From: Endomicrobiales bacterium
Lineage (GTDB): Bacteria > Elusimicrobiota > Endomicrobiia > Endomicrobiales > JAFGGC01
NCBI GenBank assembly: GCA_016930715.1
Contig: JAFGGC010000032.1
Span: 1 to 45,274, forward strand
Length of the DNA stretch: 45,274 nucleotides
Reading direction: 5' to 3'
Shown: positions 24,322 through 31,954 of the stretch, one piece after another
Numbering within the stretch: position 1 is the first letter of the stretch
How the letters are laid out: each line of letters starts with the position of its first letter
Translations under genes and position numbers: made by a program
Notes under the pieces: generated by a model
What the model saw: the letters and a program-made list of their open reading frames with translations, nothing else
Told to the model about the DNA's origin: nothing
Databases searched by the model: none

Positions 24322-26142
24322 TTAGATCCTTTCGTATATGACGGCGCTGCGCGGGTTCATTGTCAGTTTCTGCCCCTTCTTGATGGTATCGCCGCAAATC
24401 CCACCGGGTCCCGACCACGGCCGGTCAGATGAATCAAGCGCTTTTTTCCAGCGGCCGTTGAAGGCCATCTTGACGGTTTCTTTCCTGAGGCCGAAATTCA
24501 TCGCGAGGCAAAGGGCCTTCCGCCTGTCCTTGAAAAGGACCAGTATCGCCCCCTTCTTGCCGTCGGGCACGCAGGAAGCGCGCTGGGCCTTCCTGAAACT
24601 CGCCGTGAACATCTTTTTTCTCAGGCCTATGAGGTGTTCGTAAAAACCCGCGATGACGGCGTTCTTCCCGGTTTTGCTCGGTTCCCAGTCCAGTTTTGAC
24701 GCGTTGAAAGTGCTTTCGTCCTGCGGGTCGGGAAGTTCGCCTCCCCACCTGAAAGACTCGAACTCCTTTTTCCTTCCCTCCCTGACTTTTTTGACGAGTT
24801 CAGCGTCCCCGTGGCTGACAAAGTACAGAAAAGGGTTCTTTTCGGAGTATTCCTCGCCCATGAAGAGCAAGGGAATGAAAGGCGACAGCAATACGGCCGA
24901 CGCGGCCAGTTTCACTGATTCAATGTCAACAAGCGCCGAAAGGCGCTCTCCGAGCATCCTGTTGCCGACCTGGTCGTGGTTCTGGGAAAAGACGAAGAGG
25001 TTTGGAAGGCAGCGGTTTTCAAGGGCCCCGCCGTGGGCGCGTTTTCTGAACTCCGAATACTCCCCGTCATATACGAAACCCTTCTCGAAGGCCTTTGCCA
25101 GCTGCTCGAGTTTTCCGAAATCCCGGTAATAACCCGACGATTCTGCGGTGAGCAGCGCGTGCAGGCAGTGATGGAAATCGTCGTTCCACTGGGCGTGTAT
25201 CCCGTGGCCGCCCGAGGCGTGGCCGGAAATGGTCCTCGGGTCGTTGAGGTCGCTTTCGGCTATCAGATAGTATGTCCGCCCGGACTTTTTCGAAAGCTGC
25301 TGCGTCCTCTCGGACAATTCCTTTAGTATGTGCTTCGCGCCCGAGTCGAATATGCCGTGCACGGCGTCAAGCCTCAGCGCGTCAACGTGATAGTTGGAAA
25401 ACCAGTAGAGCGCGTTCTGTATGAAAAACTCCCTCGTCCCGTACGAATAAGGGCCGTCAAAATTAACGGCCCTGCCCCAGGGGGTGCGGTACCTGTCGGT
25501 GAAGTAAGGCGCGAAGTCCCCGGTGTAGTTTCCCTCCGGGCCGAGGTGGTTGTAAACGACGTCCAGTATAACCGCGATGCCGTTCTCGTGGCAGGCGTTG
25601 ACGAAATTTTTCAGACCCTGCGGCCCGCCGTATGAGTTCTGGACCGCGAACGGATACGCCCCGTCATAGCCCCAGTTGCGCCGGCCCGGGAACTGGGCGA
25701 CAGGCATCAGTTCGACGGCGTTGATGCCGAGCTTTTTGAGGTATCCGAGCTTTTCGGCGGCGGAATCAAAGGTGCCTTCGCGGGTGAATGTCCCCGCGTG
25801 AAGCTCGTAGGCGACGTATTCAAGGAGCGGTATGCCCTTCCACGCCCCGTCGTTCCATTTGAACGAGCCGTGGTCGACTACTTCCGAAGGGCCGTGGACG
25901 CCTTCAGGCTGGTAGAACGAGGCCGGGTCAGGCCTTTGAAGCGAACCGTTAATCCTGTAGAAATATCTTGCGCCCGGCGCGACCGGCTGCACTTCGGCGC
26001 TCCAGTATCCGGACGCGTCCTTGTGCATACTCGCGGTCTTTTTCTGGGCAGACAAGAGCTCGACCTCCACCTGATCCGCCAGCGGGGCCCAGACCGTGAA
26101 AACGGCGCTGTTGTTTTTTGATATCCAGGTTCCTGTCTTCAT
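24322..26142 (-). CDS. treZ: malto-oligosyltrehalose trehalohydrolase
   Basis: This 606-residue GH13 enzyme releases trehalose from the maltooligosyltrehalose made by TreY. An N-terminal CBM48-like domain (about 1-95: FTVWAPLADQVEVEL) is followed by the catalytic barrel with GINAVELMPVAQFPG, RLDAVHGI (about 251-258, nucleophile Asp), IAESDLNDPR (about 291-300, acid/base Glu) and FSQNHDQVGNR (about 383-393), then a beta C-terminal domain. It is the first gene of the treZ-GH57-treY run, directly after a promoter with an extended -10. Its ribosome site is weak. Confidence 0.96.
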   Translation of the reverse strand: MKTGTWISKNNSAVFTVWAPLADQVEVELLSAQKKTASMHKDASGYWSAEVQPVAPGARYFYRINGSLQRPDPASFYQPEGVHGPSEVVDHGSFKWNDGAWKGIPLLEYVAYELHAGTFTREGTFDSAAEKLGYLKKLGINAVELMPVAQFPGRRNWGYDGAYPFAVQNSYGGPQGLKNFVNACHENGIAVILDVVYNHLGPEGNYTGDFAPYFTDRYRTPWGRAVNFDGPYSYGTREFFIQNALYWFSNYHVDALRLDAVHGIFDSGAKHILKELSERTQQLSKKSGRTYYLIAESDLNDPRTISGHASGGHGIHAQWNDDFHHCLHALLTAESSGYYRDFGKLEQLAKAFEKGFVYDGEYSEFRKRAHGGALENRCLPNLFVFSQNHDQVGNRMLGERLSALVDIESVKLAASAVLLSPFIPLLFMGEEYSEKNPFLYFVSHGDAELVKKVREGRKKEFESFRWGGELPDPQDESTFNASKLDWEPSKTGKNAVIAGFYEHLIGLRKKMFTASFRKAQRASCVPDGKKGAILVLFKDRRKALCLAMNFGLRKETVKMAFNGRWKKALDSSDRPWSGPGGICGDTIKKGQKLTMNPRSAVIYERI

Positions 26143-26195
26143 TCCGATATTCCGTTGATTTCAATAGCGCGAAGCGTAAAAATGTCCAACGTCAA

Positions 26196-26224
26196 ATTAT
26201 AGCAATTTAAGATGGAATATTGAA
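26196..26224 (-). promoter_or_regulatory. extended -10 promoter upstream of treZ
   Basis: On the minus strand TTGCTATAAT contains a consensus TATAAT (26196-26201) with the TGn extension. A weak -35, TTCAAT (26219-26224), lies 17 nt upstream. The start of transcription near 26189 gives a leader of about 47 nt. It follows the largest non-repeat gap in this part and can drive treZ and the overlapping genes down to mutS. Confidence 0.65.
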
Positions 26225-26293
26225 CCTCCGGGCCGTTTTTTTATGAATGGAAAATGATGGATTTATCCTGCGGTTTTCGATATGCCGGCAAGT

Positions 26294-28435
26294 CTAATGT
26301 TCGCGGGCGGCCGGCGGGTTTTTAAGGTCTTTCCAGAACGAGTTTCCTATTACGGCGCCGAGTTTCTTTGCCTTCAGGGCGTCTTTTCTGGCGTTGGCCG
26401 CGTCTTTCAAGTTGTAATGGAGTATCGCCCGCTTGGCGAAATAAATGCCTATCTTCGGGTTAATGGATATGGCCTGGGTATACTGCTGGACGGCTTCATC
26501 GTACCGGCCGAGTTCGGTATAGGCGTCTCCCCTCAGCTGGAAGGACCTGTCTGACCTCGGGTTGAGCCTGAGGCACCTGGAAACGGTATCGTCCAGTTTT
26601 TCGTAATCGCGCAGTTTCAGGTACACCTGCGCGAGGTTCTCGCAGATTTCCGGGTCCCTGGGGTCGACCCGCGCCGCTTTTTCGAGCGTTTTCGCGGCCT
26701 CGGCGTGCCTGCCGGTCTCGTAATAGACTTTCGCAAGGGCCAAGTACGAAAGCACGAACGAAGGGTTCTTTTCTATCGCGGCGGCCAGCTCGGATTCCGC
26801 TTTACCGTGCTTTTTCAGATACGCGTATATCGAACCCTTGTTGTAGTCTATCATGAACGATTCATGCCCGAGCTCGACAGCCCTGTCAAGGTATTCAAAT
26901 GCTTTTGTGAAATCCTTCAGATGCTGGTAAATGTTGGAGATGCCGATAAACGGGCCTTCCTTGCCCGGGTCGAGATAATTGGATATTTTGTAGTATCTGA
27001 AGGCCTCCTCGTAGTTTCCCTTGTTCAGGTGGGCGTTGCCGAGGTTGAGATAGGCGAGCGGGGAGCCCGGATTTATCCGTATGGCGTTCTTGAAATCCGA
27101 GATGGCCATGTCCAGGAAGCCCTTGTTATGGTATATCACCCCGCGGTTATTGTAGGCGACCGACGTTTCGTGCTTTGACAGGGAATCCGAAAAAAGCGTT
27201 GCCGTGTCTTTCCAGACTTCCGCCCTCTCCCTGGCCGAGAGAGCCAGCAGAAGGACGACCGAGGCGAGAGCCGCGAAGGATGTCTTCCTGAGGAGAGGGT
27301 ATTTATAAAGAACGCCGGCGTCCAGCCGGGCAAGAAAAACAGAAACGACGAAGAATATCCCTATCAGGGGCACGTACGAGTACCGGTCGGCCGGGATGCC
27401 CAGCCCGAACTGGACGATGTTCGACGCCGGAAGGATCGTCAGTAAATACCACGAGAGGCCGAAGAAGACTATTTTACTCCTTCTGAAAGAATACGCCAGA
27501 GCGGATACCAGAGTTATGAACATCAGGATATACAGGATCACGTGCATTGTTCCCTGAGGCAGCAGTTCGGTTATTTCAGGGTAGACGTTCGCGAGTTTCG
27601 CCGGCCAGAAGGTTTTTATGGGATAGAAGATCACGTTCAGGATGAACCCGTAGGCATTAGTTAAGACGGTGTAGGTGCTCAAGCCCGCCGCCTCCAGCCT
27701 GGGCTTTGCGTGCGAGAGCAGGGCGACGGCCGCGAAAACGACGGCCAGAGCCAGGTACGGGGCCTTTTCAAGCGCCGATCTCCTGTCGAATTTTTTGTTT
27801 ATCAGGTAATCGGCCAGGAAAAGTATGACGGGAAGCGTCACGGCCATGGGTTTTGAGAGAAGTGAAAAAATAAATAAAAACAGGGAAATAAGATAATACT
27901 TTAGTTTAGGCCGCCCGGCGTGCTTCAAGTAAAAGAGAAGCGAAAAAAGGTAGAAGAACGCGTAAAGCACGTCCTTGCGCTCGCTGACCCACGCCACCGA
28001 TTCCACGTGAAGCGGGTGCGCGGCGAACAGCGTTGCCGTCAGGAACGCCACGAAAAACCCGCCGCCCACCGCCTGAAAAATAAGGAAGACCAAAAGCGTG
28101 CTGCCCATATGCAGGAACAGGTTGGTCAGGTGGTAGACCGGGGCGAACAGCTTGAAAAAACGGTATTCCACGGCATAGGACAGGGTCACGAGCGGATGGT
28201 AAAGGCCCATGTGCGGCCGCGTGAAGAATTTTTTGACGTTATCAAGGGAAAAAGTCATTATGTCGGGGTTCGCGTAGACGAGCACGTGGTCGTCGAGGTT
28301 GCAGAACGAGCTGTCAAGCAGGGGGTAGTACACGACGGCGTTGACCAAAAGAAGCGCCGCCGCAAGGAGGAGCGTTTTTTCCCTTTTTGTCAGGTTCAGA
28401 AGGAATACACGGCTTTTTTCCGCAAATGCTTCCAT
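26294..28435 (-). CDS. TMTC-like membrane protein with TPR repeats
   Basis: A 713-residue protein. About 10-11 hydrophobic helices (24-410) carry features of the DUF1736/TMTC O-mannosyltransferase-like class: FCNLDDHVLVYANPDI, the PLVTLSYAVEY region, HPLHVESVAWVSERKDVLY and LLSKPMAVTLP. They are followed by about eight tetratricopeptide repeats (about 425-690: AYNNRGVIYHNKG, AYLNLGNAHLNKGNYEEA, and others). GT-C glycosyltransferases of this kind use polyprenyl-phosphate sugars outside the membrane; the bacterial members have no settled substrate. The start overlaps the class II amidotransferase gene by 40 nt, and no better start exists. Confidence 0.85.
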   Translation of the reverse strand: MEAFAEKSRVFLLNLTKREKTLLLAAALLLVNAVVYYPLLDSSFCNLDDHVLVYANPDIMTFSLDNVKKFFTRPHMGLYHPLVTLSYAVEYRFFKLFAPVYHLTNLFLHMGSTLLVFLIFQAVGGGFFVAFLTATLFAAHPLHVESVAWVSERKDVLYAFFYLFSLLFYLKHAGRPKLKYYLISLFLFIFSLLSKPMAVTLPVILFLADYLINKKFDRRSALEKAPYLALAVVFAAVALLSHAKPRLEAAGLSTYTVLTNAYGFILNVIFYPIKTFWPAKLANVYPEITELLPQGTMHVILYILMFITLVSALAYSFRRSKIVFFGLSWYLLTILPASNIVQFGLGIPADRYSYVPLIGIFFVVSVFLARLDAGVLYKYPLLRKTSFAALASVVLLLALSARERAEVWKDTATLFSDSLSKHETSVAYNNRGVIYHNKGFLDMAISDFKNAIRINPGSPLAYLNLGNAHLNKGNYEEAFRYYKISNYLDPGKEGPFIGISNIYQHLKDFTKAFEYLDRAVELGHESFMIDYNKGSIYAYLKKHGKAESELAAAIEKNPSFVLSYLALAKVYYETGRHAEAAKTLEKAARVDPRDPEICENLAQVYLKLRDYEKLDDTVSRCLRLNPRSDRSFQLRGDAYTELGRYDEAVQQYTQAISINPKIGIYFAKRAILHYNLKDAANARKDALKAKKLGAVIGNSFWKDLKNPPAAREH

Positions 28436-29082
28436 TTGAGCTTTTTTGATACGGGTTCAGAGGATAATATGACGCTTCCGGAGGTCCGCGCCCTGTATAA
28501 GGTGTAGTACGAAGGGTTCTTGGAGCATTCCCTGTAGGCGAAAAGCCTTTTTCCTTCGCTCAGCAAGCAGGTGAGCGACGTGTGCTTGACGCGCTTTTCC
28601 GCATCGTTGAATATCATTTGAAGCTTCCTTCCCGTGAGTTTCCGGCACCCGGCATTTACGTGAAGGAAAAGGGCCTCTGAATCAAGGATGGCCTTTCGCC
28701 TCTTTTTGCCGGGGCCGAGCTTGTCGTAATCAAGGACCGTGCCGTTGTGGGCGAATAGGCGGTTTTTATATAGAAAAGGATGCGAATTATAAACGTTTTT
28801 GGTGTTTTTCCACGCGGATTTTCTCAAGTGGACTATGAGTATGTCGGCGCTTTTTATTCTCTCAAGCGCCTTCAGGAACTTGTTTTTTTCGTCGCTAGCG
28901 GAGTTCGCGCTTCTTATGAGTCCGGTTACGCCTCTTCTATGATATCCTATTCCCCACCCGTCGTGATGGCCGGGCCTGTTGCCGGGCGGGACCTTCCCCT
29001 TTGTGGCGAGCTCAAGGAACCCTTCAAGGAGGTTTTCGTGGATTTTGAAGTCGTAATCGGTGAGGGCGAGCATTCTGCACAT
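28396..29082 (-). CDS. class II glutamine amidotransferase (YafJ-like)
   Basis: A 228-residue protein beginning MCRMLAL, so Cys2 becomes the N-terminal nucleophile after Met removal, as in the YafJ/EgtC-like branch of class II amidotransferases. GHHDGWGIGYH (about 38-48), HLRKSAW and SHPFLYKNRLFAHNGTV provide the oxyanion and substrate residues. It should hydrolyse glutamine or a gamma-glutamyl compound, but no partner domain is fused and the acceptor is unknown. It follows spmB by 20 nt and overlaps the TPR gene. It keeps the Cys that the PurF-like protein 3 kb upstream lacks. Confidence 0.87.
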   Translation of the reverse strand: MCRMLALTDYDFKIHENLLEGFLELATKGKVPPGNRPGHHDGWGIGYHRRGVTGLIRSANSASDEKNKFLKALERIKSADILIVHLRKSAWKNTKNVYNSHPFLYKNRLFAHNGTVLDYDKLGPGKKRRKAILDSEALFLHVNAGCRKLTGRKLQMIFNDAEKRVKHTSLTCLLSEGKRLFAYRECSKNPSYYTLYRARTSGSVILSSEPVSKKLKWKHLRKKAVYSF

Positions 29083-29102
29083 GTTATTTCCAGAAAAAAG
29101 GG

Positions 29103-29630
29103 TTAGAAAAGCAGTTTAACGACGGTTATTGCTATCAATATGCCTATGACGTCGGCGGTGATGCAGACCGGTATGAGGTACTTGGTCTTTTTTATGCCCA
29201 CGGCGCCAAGGTACACGGCGAGCACGTAGAACGTTGTTTCCGCGCTGCCGATTATCACGGCCGATATCATTGCGGCCAGCGAATCGGCGCCGCAGGTTTT
29301 GACGATGTCCGCGAATATGCCTAAAGACGCGCTGCCCGAAAGAGGCTTTATTATCGCCACCGAAAACACTTCCGGGGGAACGCCGGCGGGCCTTGCCGCG
29401 AATCCGAGGATGTCTTTCAGCCAGTCGTAGGCGCCGGACGCCTGGAAGGTCTTGACGGCGACGAATATCGCGAGGACATAAGGGAATATGCGTATTATTA
29501 TCTCGAGGCCTTCCTTGGCGCCGCAGATGAAGGAATCGTACACGCGGACTTTCCTGAAAAAGCCGTACATGACGACGAACAGGATGAAGAGAGGTATTAT
29601 CAGCTGGGATATAACGCCTATTGTTCTCAT
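29103..29630 (-). CDS. spmB: spore maturation protein B homolog
   Basis: This 175-residue membrane protein has about five helices and a nucleoside-recognition (Gate) domain, for example ESLAAM-like DSLAAMISAVIIGSAETTFYVLAVYLGAVGIKK. In Bacillus, SpmA and SpmB are needed for spore-core dehydration, but homologs occur widely in non-sporulating diderms, where they are thought to transport or sense a small molecule. It overlaps spmA by 4 nt. No sporulation genes are in the window. Confidence 0.9.
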   Translation of the reverse strand: MRTIGVISQLIIPLFILFVVMYGFFRKVRVYDSFICGAKEGLEIIIRIFPYVLAIFVAVKTFQASGAYDWLKDILGFAARPAGVPPEVFSVAIIKPLSGSASLGIFADIVKTCGADSLAAMISAVIIGSAETTFYVLAVYLGAVGIKKTKYLIPVCITADVIGILIAITVVKLLF

Positions 29631-30202
29631 TTCAAGAATTTCCTGAAAGCGTGAAGTATGTACACGGCCGTCACGGTCGAGATAACGGTCGCGATTATGG
29701 TCGGAAGGACCACGGCCGAAGGATTGGACGCGCCGTAGTCCGCCAGAAGGCCGATGACCGTGAAGGGTATGAGCTGGATGCTCGACGTGTTTATGACGAT
29801 GAACAGCATCATCTCGAAGCTTACGGTGTCTTTCTTGTCGTTAAGCGTCTGGAGGTCGTTCATCGCCTTGATGCCGAGGGGCGTCGCCGCGTTGCCAAGG
29901 CCGAAAAGATTCGCTAGCAGGTTGAGCGTGATTGTCGTTATGGAAGGATGGTCGGCCGGGATCCTCCTGAAAAGGCGCGATATCAAGGGCCTGAAGAAAC
30001 CGGAGAACTTGTGTATGAGCCCGGAATCCTCTATTATCTTGGTGATGCCCAGCCAGAGCGCCACGATGCCCAGAAGAAACAGGCACACCTCGACCGACGC
30101 CTTCGTGGCGTCGAACATGGCCTTGGTGAATTCGTCAAGCTTTCCGTTGAGAATCGAGAACAGAACGCTGACGGCGATGAGTACGAACCAGATTACATTC
30201 AA
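29627..30202 (-). CDS. spmA: spore maturation protein A homolog
   Basis: This 191-residue membrane protein has the nucleoside-recognition domain seen in SpmA, including RRIPADHPSITTITLNLLAN and LGNAATPLGIKAM. It is paired with spmB through an ATGA overlap, so the two probably form one complex. The start is set at TTG 30200-30202 (MNVIWFVL) because GAGG (30210-30213) lies 7 nt upstream. A TTG two codons earlier would be only 1 nt from that site. A short TTCGAAAT-type repeat precedes the gene. Confidence 0.9.
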   Translation of the reverse strand: MNVIWFVLIAVSVLFSILNGKLDEFTKAMFDATKASVEVCLFLLGIVALWLGITKIIEDSGLIHKFSGFFRPLISRLFRRIPADHPSITTITLNLLANLFGLGNAATPLGIKAMNDLQTLNDKKDTVSFEMMLFIVINTSSIQLIPFTVIGLLADYGASNPSAVVLPTIIATVISTVTAVYILHAFRKFLK

Positions 30203-30209
30203 CTTCAAA

Positions 30210-30213
30210 CCTC
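30210..30213 (-). promoter_or_regulatory. ribosome binding site deciding the spmA start
   Basis: GAGG on the minus strand is 7 nt from the second in-frame TTG (30202) and 1 nt from the first (30208), so the shorter protein is favoured. Confidence 0.6.
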
Positions 30214-30246
30214 AATTTCGAATATTCGAATCTCGAATTTCGAAAA
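30214..30246. repeat. TTCGAAAT-type repeat upstream of spmA
   Basis: Overlapping palindromic words AATTTCGAATATTCGAAT and CTCGAATTTCGAAA fill most of the gap between the LD-carboxypeptidase stop and spmA. They share vocabulary with the 52-bp tandem array at 44546-44686 and with a spot in miaA. Confidence 0.55.
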
Positions 30247-30258
30247 AATACATAATGA

Positions 30259-31149
30259 TCAATTACGGACGTTGCGTCTATTAGATAGCGGATGTTTCTG
30301 CTTTATTGTCAATGTTTTATCGTGCGTATTCAGCGTTACTTTTGCCCCTACCGGAAGCGTTAACTTGTTCTTCACGTGGCCGATGTTCGGGCAGTACACG
30401 GCCGGAAAGCCCACTTTCATCTGAGAGGATATTATATTAAATACTTGACGGGGTTTCACCCCCCTGAAATCTCCGAGTATCAGCCCCTTGAGCCCGGCCA
30501 ATTTGCCTTTGAGTATCCACTGGGTCAGGTACCTGTCCACCCTGTGGGGTTCCTCGTCGACGTCTTCAAGGAACAGCACCGCGCCGCCAGTTCTTGTCTC
30601 CCATTCGGTCCCTATCAGGGAGGTCAGCGTCACGAGGTTTCCGCCCCTCAAAGTGCCGGTAGCCGTCCCGTGCCGGTACGCCTTGACGGCGGAACCCTTG
30701 AAAAGATTCTTTTCAGGGAAACCGTTTACGGCGTTTAAAAAGGAATTCATCGTGAAAGAAGACCCGGCGGAGAAGTTGATGAGCATCGGCGAGTGGAGCG
30801 TGACGGTTTTGCAGCGTTCGGATATCGGGTTCAAAAGCGCGCTCAGGTCGCTGAAACCCGCGAAGACCTTCGGGTGCTTCCTTATGATATTGAAGTCCAG
30901 GTAACGGAGCGTCTTCAGGGCGCTGTAGCCGCCTCTCTGGGCCATAATGATATCGGCGCTTTTTGAAAGGAAGGCGTCCCTTATCTGCCGCGCTTTTTGT
31001 TTTGGGCCCGGCAGTTTTGTCCGGAAGTTCTTGTTAAGGAAGGCGAAACCTCTTTTTTCAAGGTTTCTGACGCCCGAAAAAAAGTTTTTTTTACTTTTTA
31101 TGAGCCAGCTCGGAGTTATGAGGTATATTCGTTTGTTTATCGCCGACAT
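30259..31149 (-). CDS. LD-carboxypeptidase / MccF-like S66 peptidase
   Basis: A 296-residue serine peptidase of family S66. The triad is visible: S100 in AGFSDLSALL, E195 in LFLEDVDEEP and H258 in IGHVKNKLTLPVG. The N-terminal Rossmann-like half begins IYLITPSW. LdcA enzymes remove the terminal D-Ala from murein tetrapeptides during recycling, while MccF members cleave microcin C-like compounds. The sequence does not separate them well, but LdcA is the commoner role. There is no signal peptide, so it is cytoplasmic. The promoter's -10 lies only 7 nt before the ATG, and there is no ribosome site. Confidence 0.9.
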   Translation of the reverse strand: MSAINKRIYLITPSWLIKSKKNFFSGVRNLEKRGFAFLNKNFRTKLPGPKQKARQIRDAFLSKSADIIMAQRGGYSALKTLRYLDFNIIRKHPKVFAGFSDLSALLNPISERCKTVTLHSPMLINFSAGSSFTMNSFLNAVNGFPEKNLFKGSAVKAYRHGTATGTLRGGNLVTLTSLIGTEWETRTGGAVLFLEDVDEEPHRVDRYLTQWILKGKLAGLKGLILGDFRGVKPRQVFNIISSQMKVGFPAVYCPNIGHVKNKLTLPVGAKVTLNTHDKTLTIKQKHPLSNRRNVRN

Positions 31150-31156
31150 CGCAGTT

Positions 31157-31165
31157 ATTATATCA
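31157..31165 (-). promoter_or_regulatory. extended -10 promoter giving a leaderless LD-carboxypeptidase mRNA
   Basis: TGATATAAT on the minus strand (TATAAT at 31157-31162 with TGA before it) ends 7 nt before the ATG at 31149. Transcription should therefore begin at or next to the A of the start codon. No good -35 is seen, which an extended -10 tolerates. Confidence 0.55.
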
Positions 31166-31198
31166 AAAATGAAGGTATTATGGGAGCACCGGCGGGAA

Positions 31199-31951
31199 TT
31201 ATCTGAACCTGAAATCGAAGTTCAGCGTGTTTATTTTTTCGGAATAGGACGAGCGGTCGAGCGCTTCATACTGGTACCTGAACGATACGAAGTCCATCAG
31301 TATCAGGTTGATTCCGGCGAGCCACGAGTTGAACCTTCCGGTATACTGGTCGTATTCGTACTGGAACATCCGGTCGCCGCCGGTCAGGCCTGCCTTGACG
31401 CTTAAATTGTAGAAAAGCACGTACTCGGCTTCCGCCCAGTAAGCGTAGGTCGCGTCCTTGTTGGAATCGTAGGTCAGGTAAACCCTGCCGAAGACCGTGA
31501 AGGGCCTGCTGAAGTAGTACTTGCAGTACGGGGACACGGTATGGAACCCGTACCCGGGCTGCGAGGTATAGCGGTACGAGGCGCCGTAAAGGCCGTCCTT
31601 TTTTTCGTTTGTGAAATCGACGTTGTAGTAATCCGAGCGGACGTCGTTCGAATCCTTGCCGTAACCGTAGCTGAACTCCGAATAGTTGTGCTTGTCGAAG
31701 ACCCAGACGATCCCGCCAGTTATTATCTTGTTGTTCCAGTTTTCCCTCGAGTCGTAATAGTACCTGCCGAGAAGGCTGAGTTTTTTGGTCATCTTGTACA
31801 CTCCGGCGTATTCGAATACGGAAGAAGTCCCGCCGTAGGAATAATCGCGGGTCGAATAAGTGCAGATGTTCCTCAGGTTTGAGGACGCGGCGGCTGGAAC
31901 CGCCGATAACGCCGCGCACAGGAGAAGAACGTGGAATTTGAACCTTGTCAT
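31199..31951 (-). CDS. predicted outer-membrane beta-barrel protein, unknown function
   Basis: A 250-residue protein with a signal peptide (about 1-22, cleavage near AAA-SSN). The mature part consists of alternating strands rich in Tyr, Phe and Gly (YSYGGTSSVFEYAGVYK, SEFSYGYGKD, YKYYFSRPFTVFGRVYLTY) and ends NFDFRFR. The pattern fits a 12-stranded outer-membrane barrel. No named family was recognised. It is transcribed 3 nt after the PurF-like gene. A frame-shifted frame of similar length on the same strand is rich in Arg and is not coding. Confidence 0.78.
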   Translation of the reverse strand: MTRFKFHVLLLCAALSAVPAAASSNLRNICTYSTRDYSYGGTSSVFEYAGVYKMTKKLSLLGRYYYDSRENWNNKIITGGIVWVFDKHNYSEFSYGYGKDSNDVRSDYYNVDFTNEKKDGLYGASYRYTSQPGYGFHTVSPYCKYYFSRPFTVFGRVYLTYDSNKDATYAYWAEAEYVLFYNLSVKAGLTGGDRMFQYEYDQYTGRFNSWLAGINLILMDFVSFRYQYEALDRSSYSEKINTLNFDFRFR

Positions 31952-31954
31952 GTT

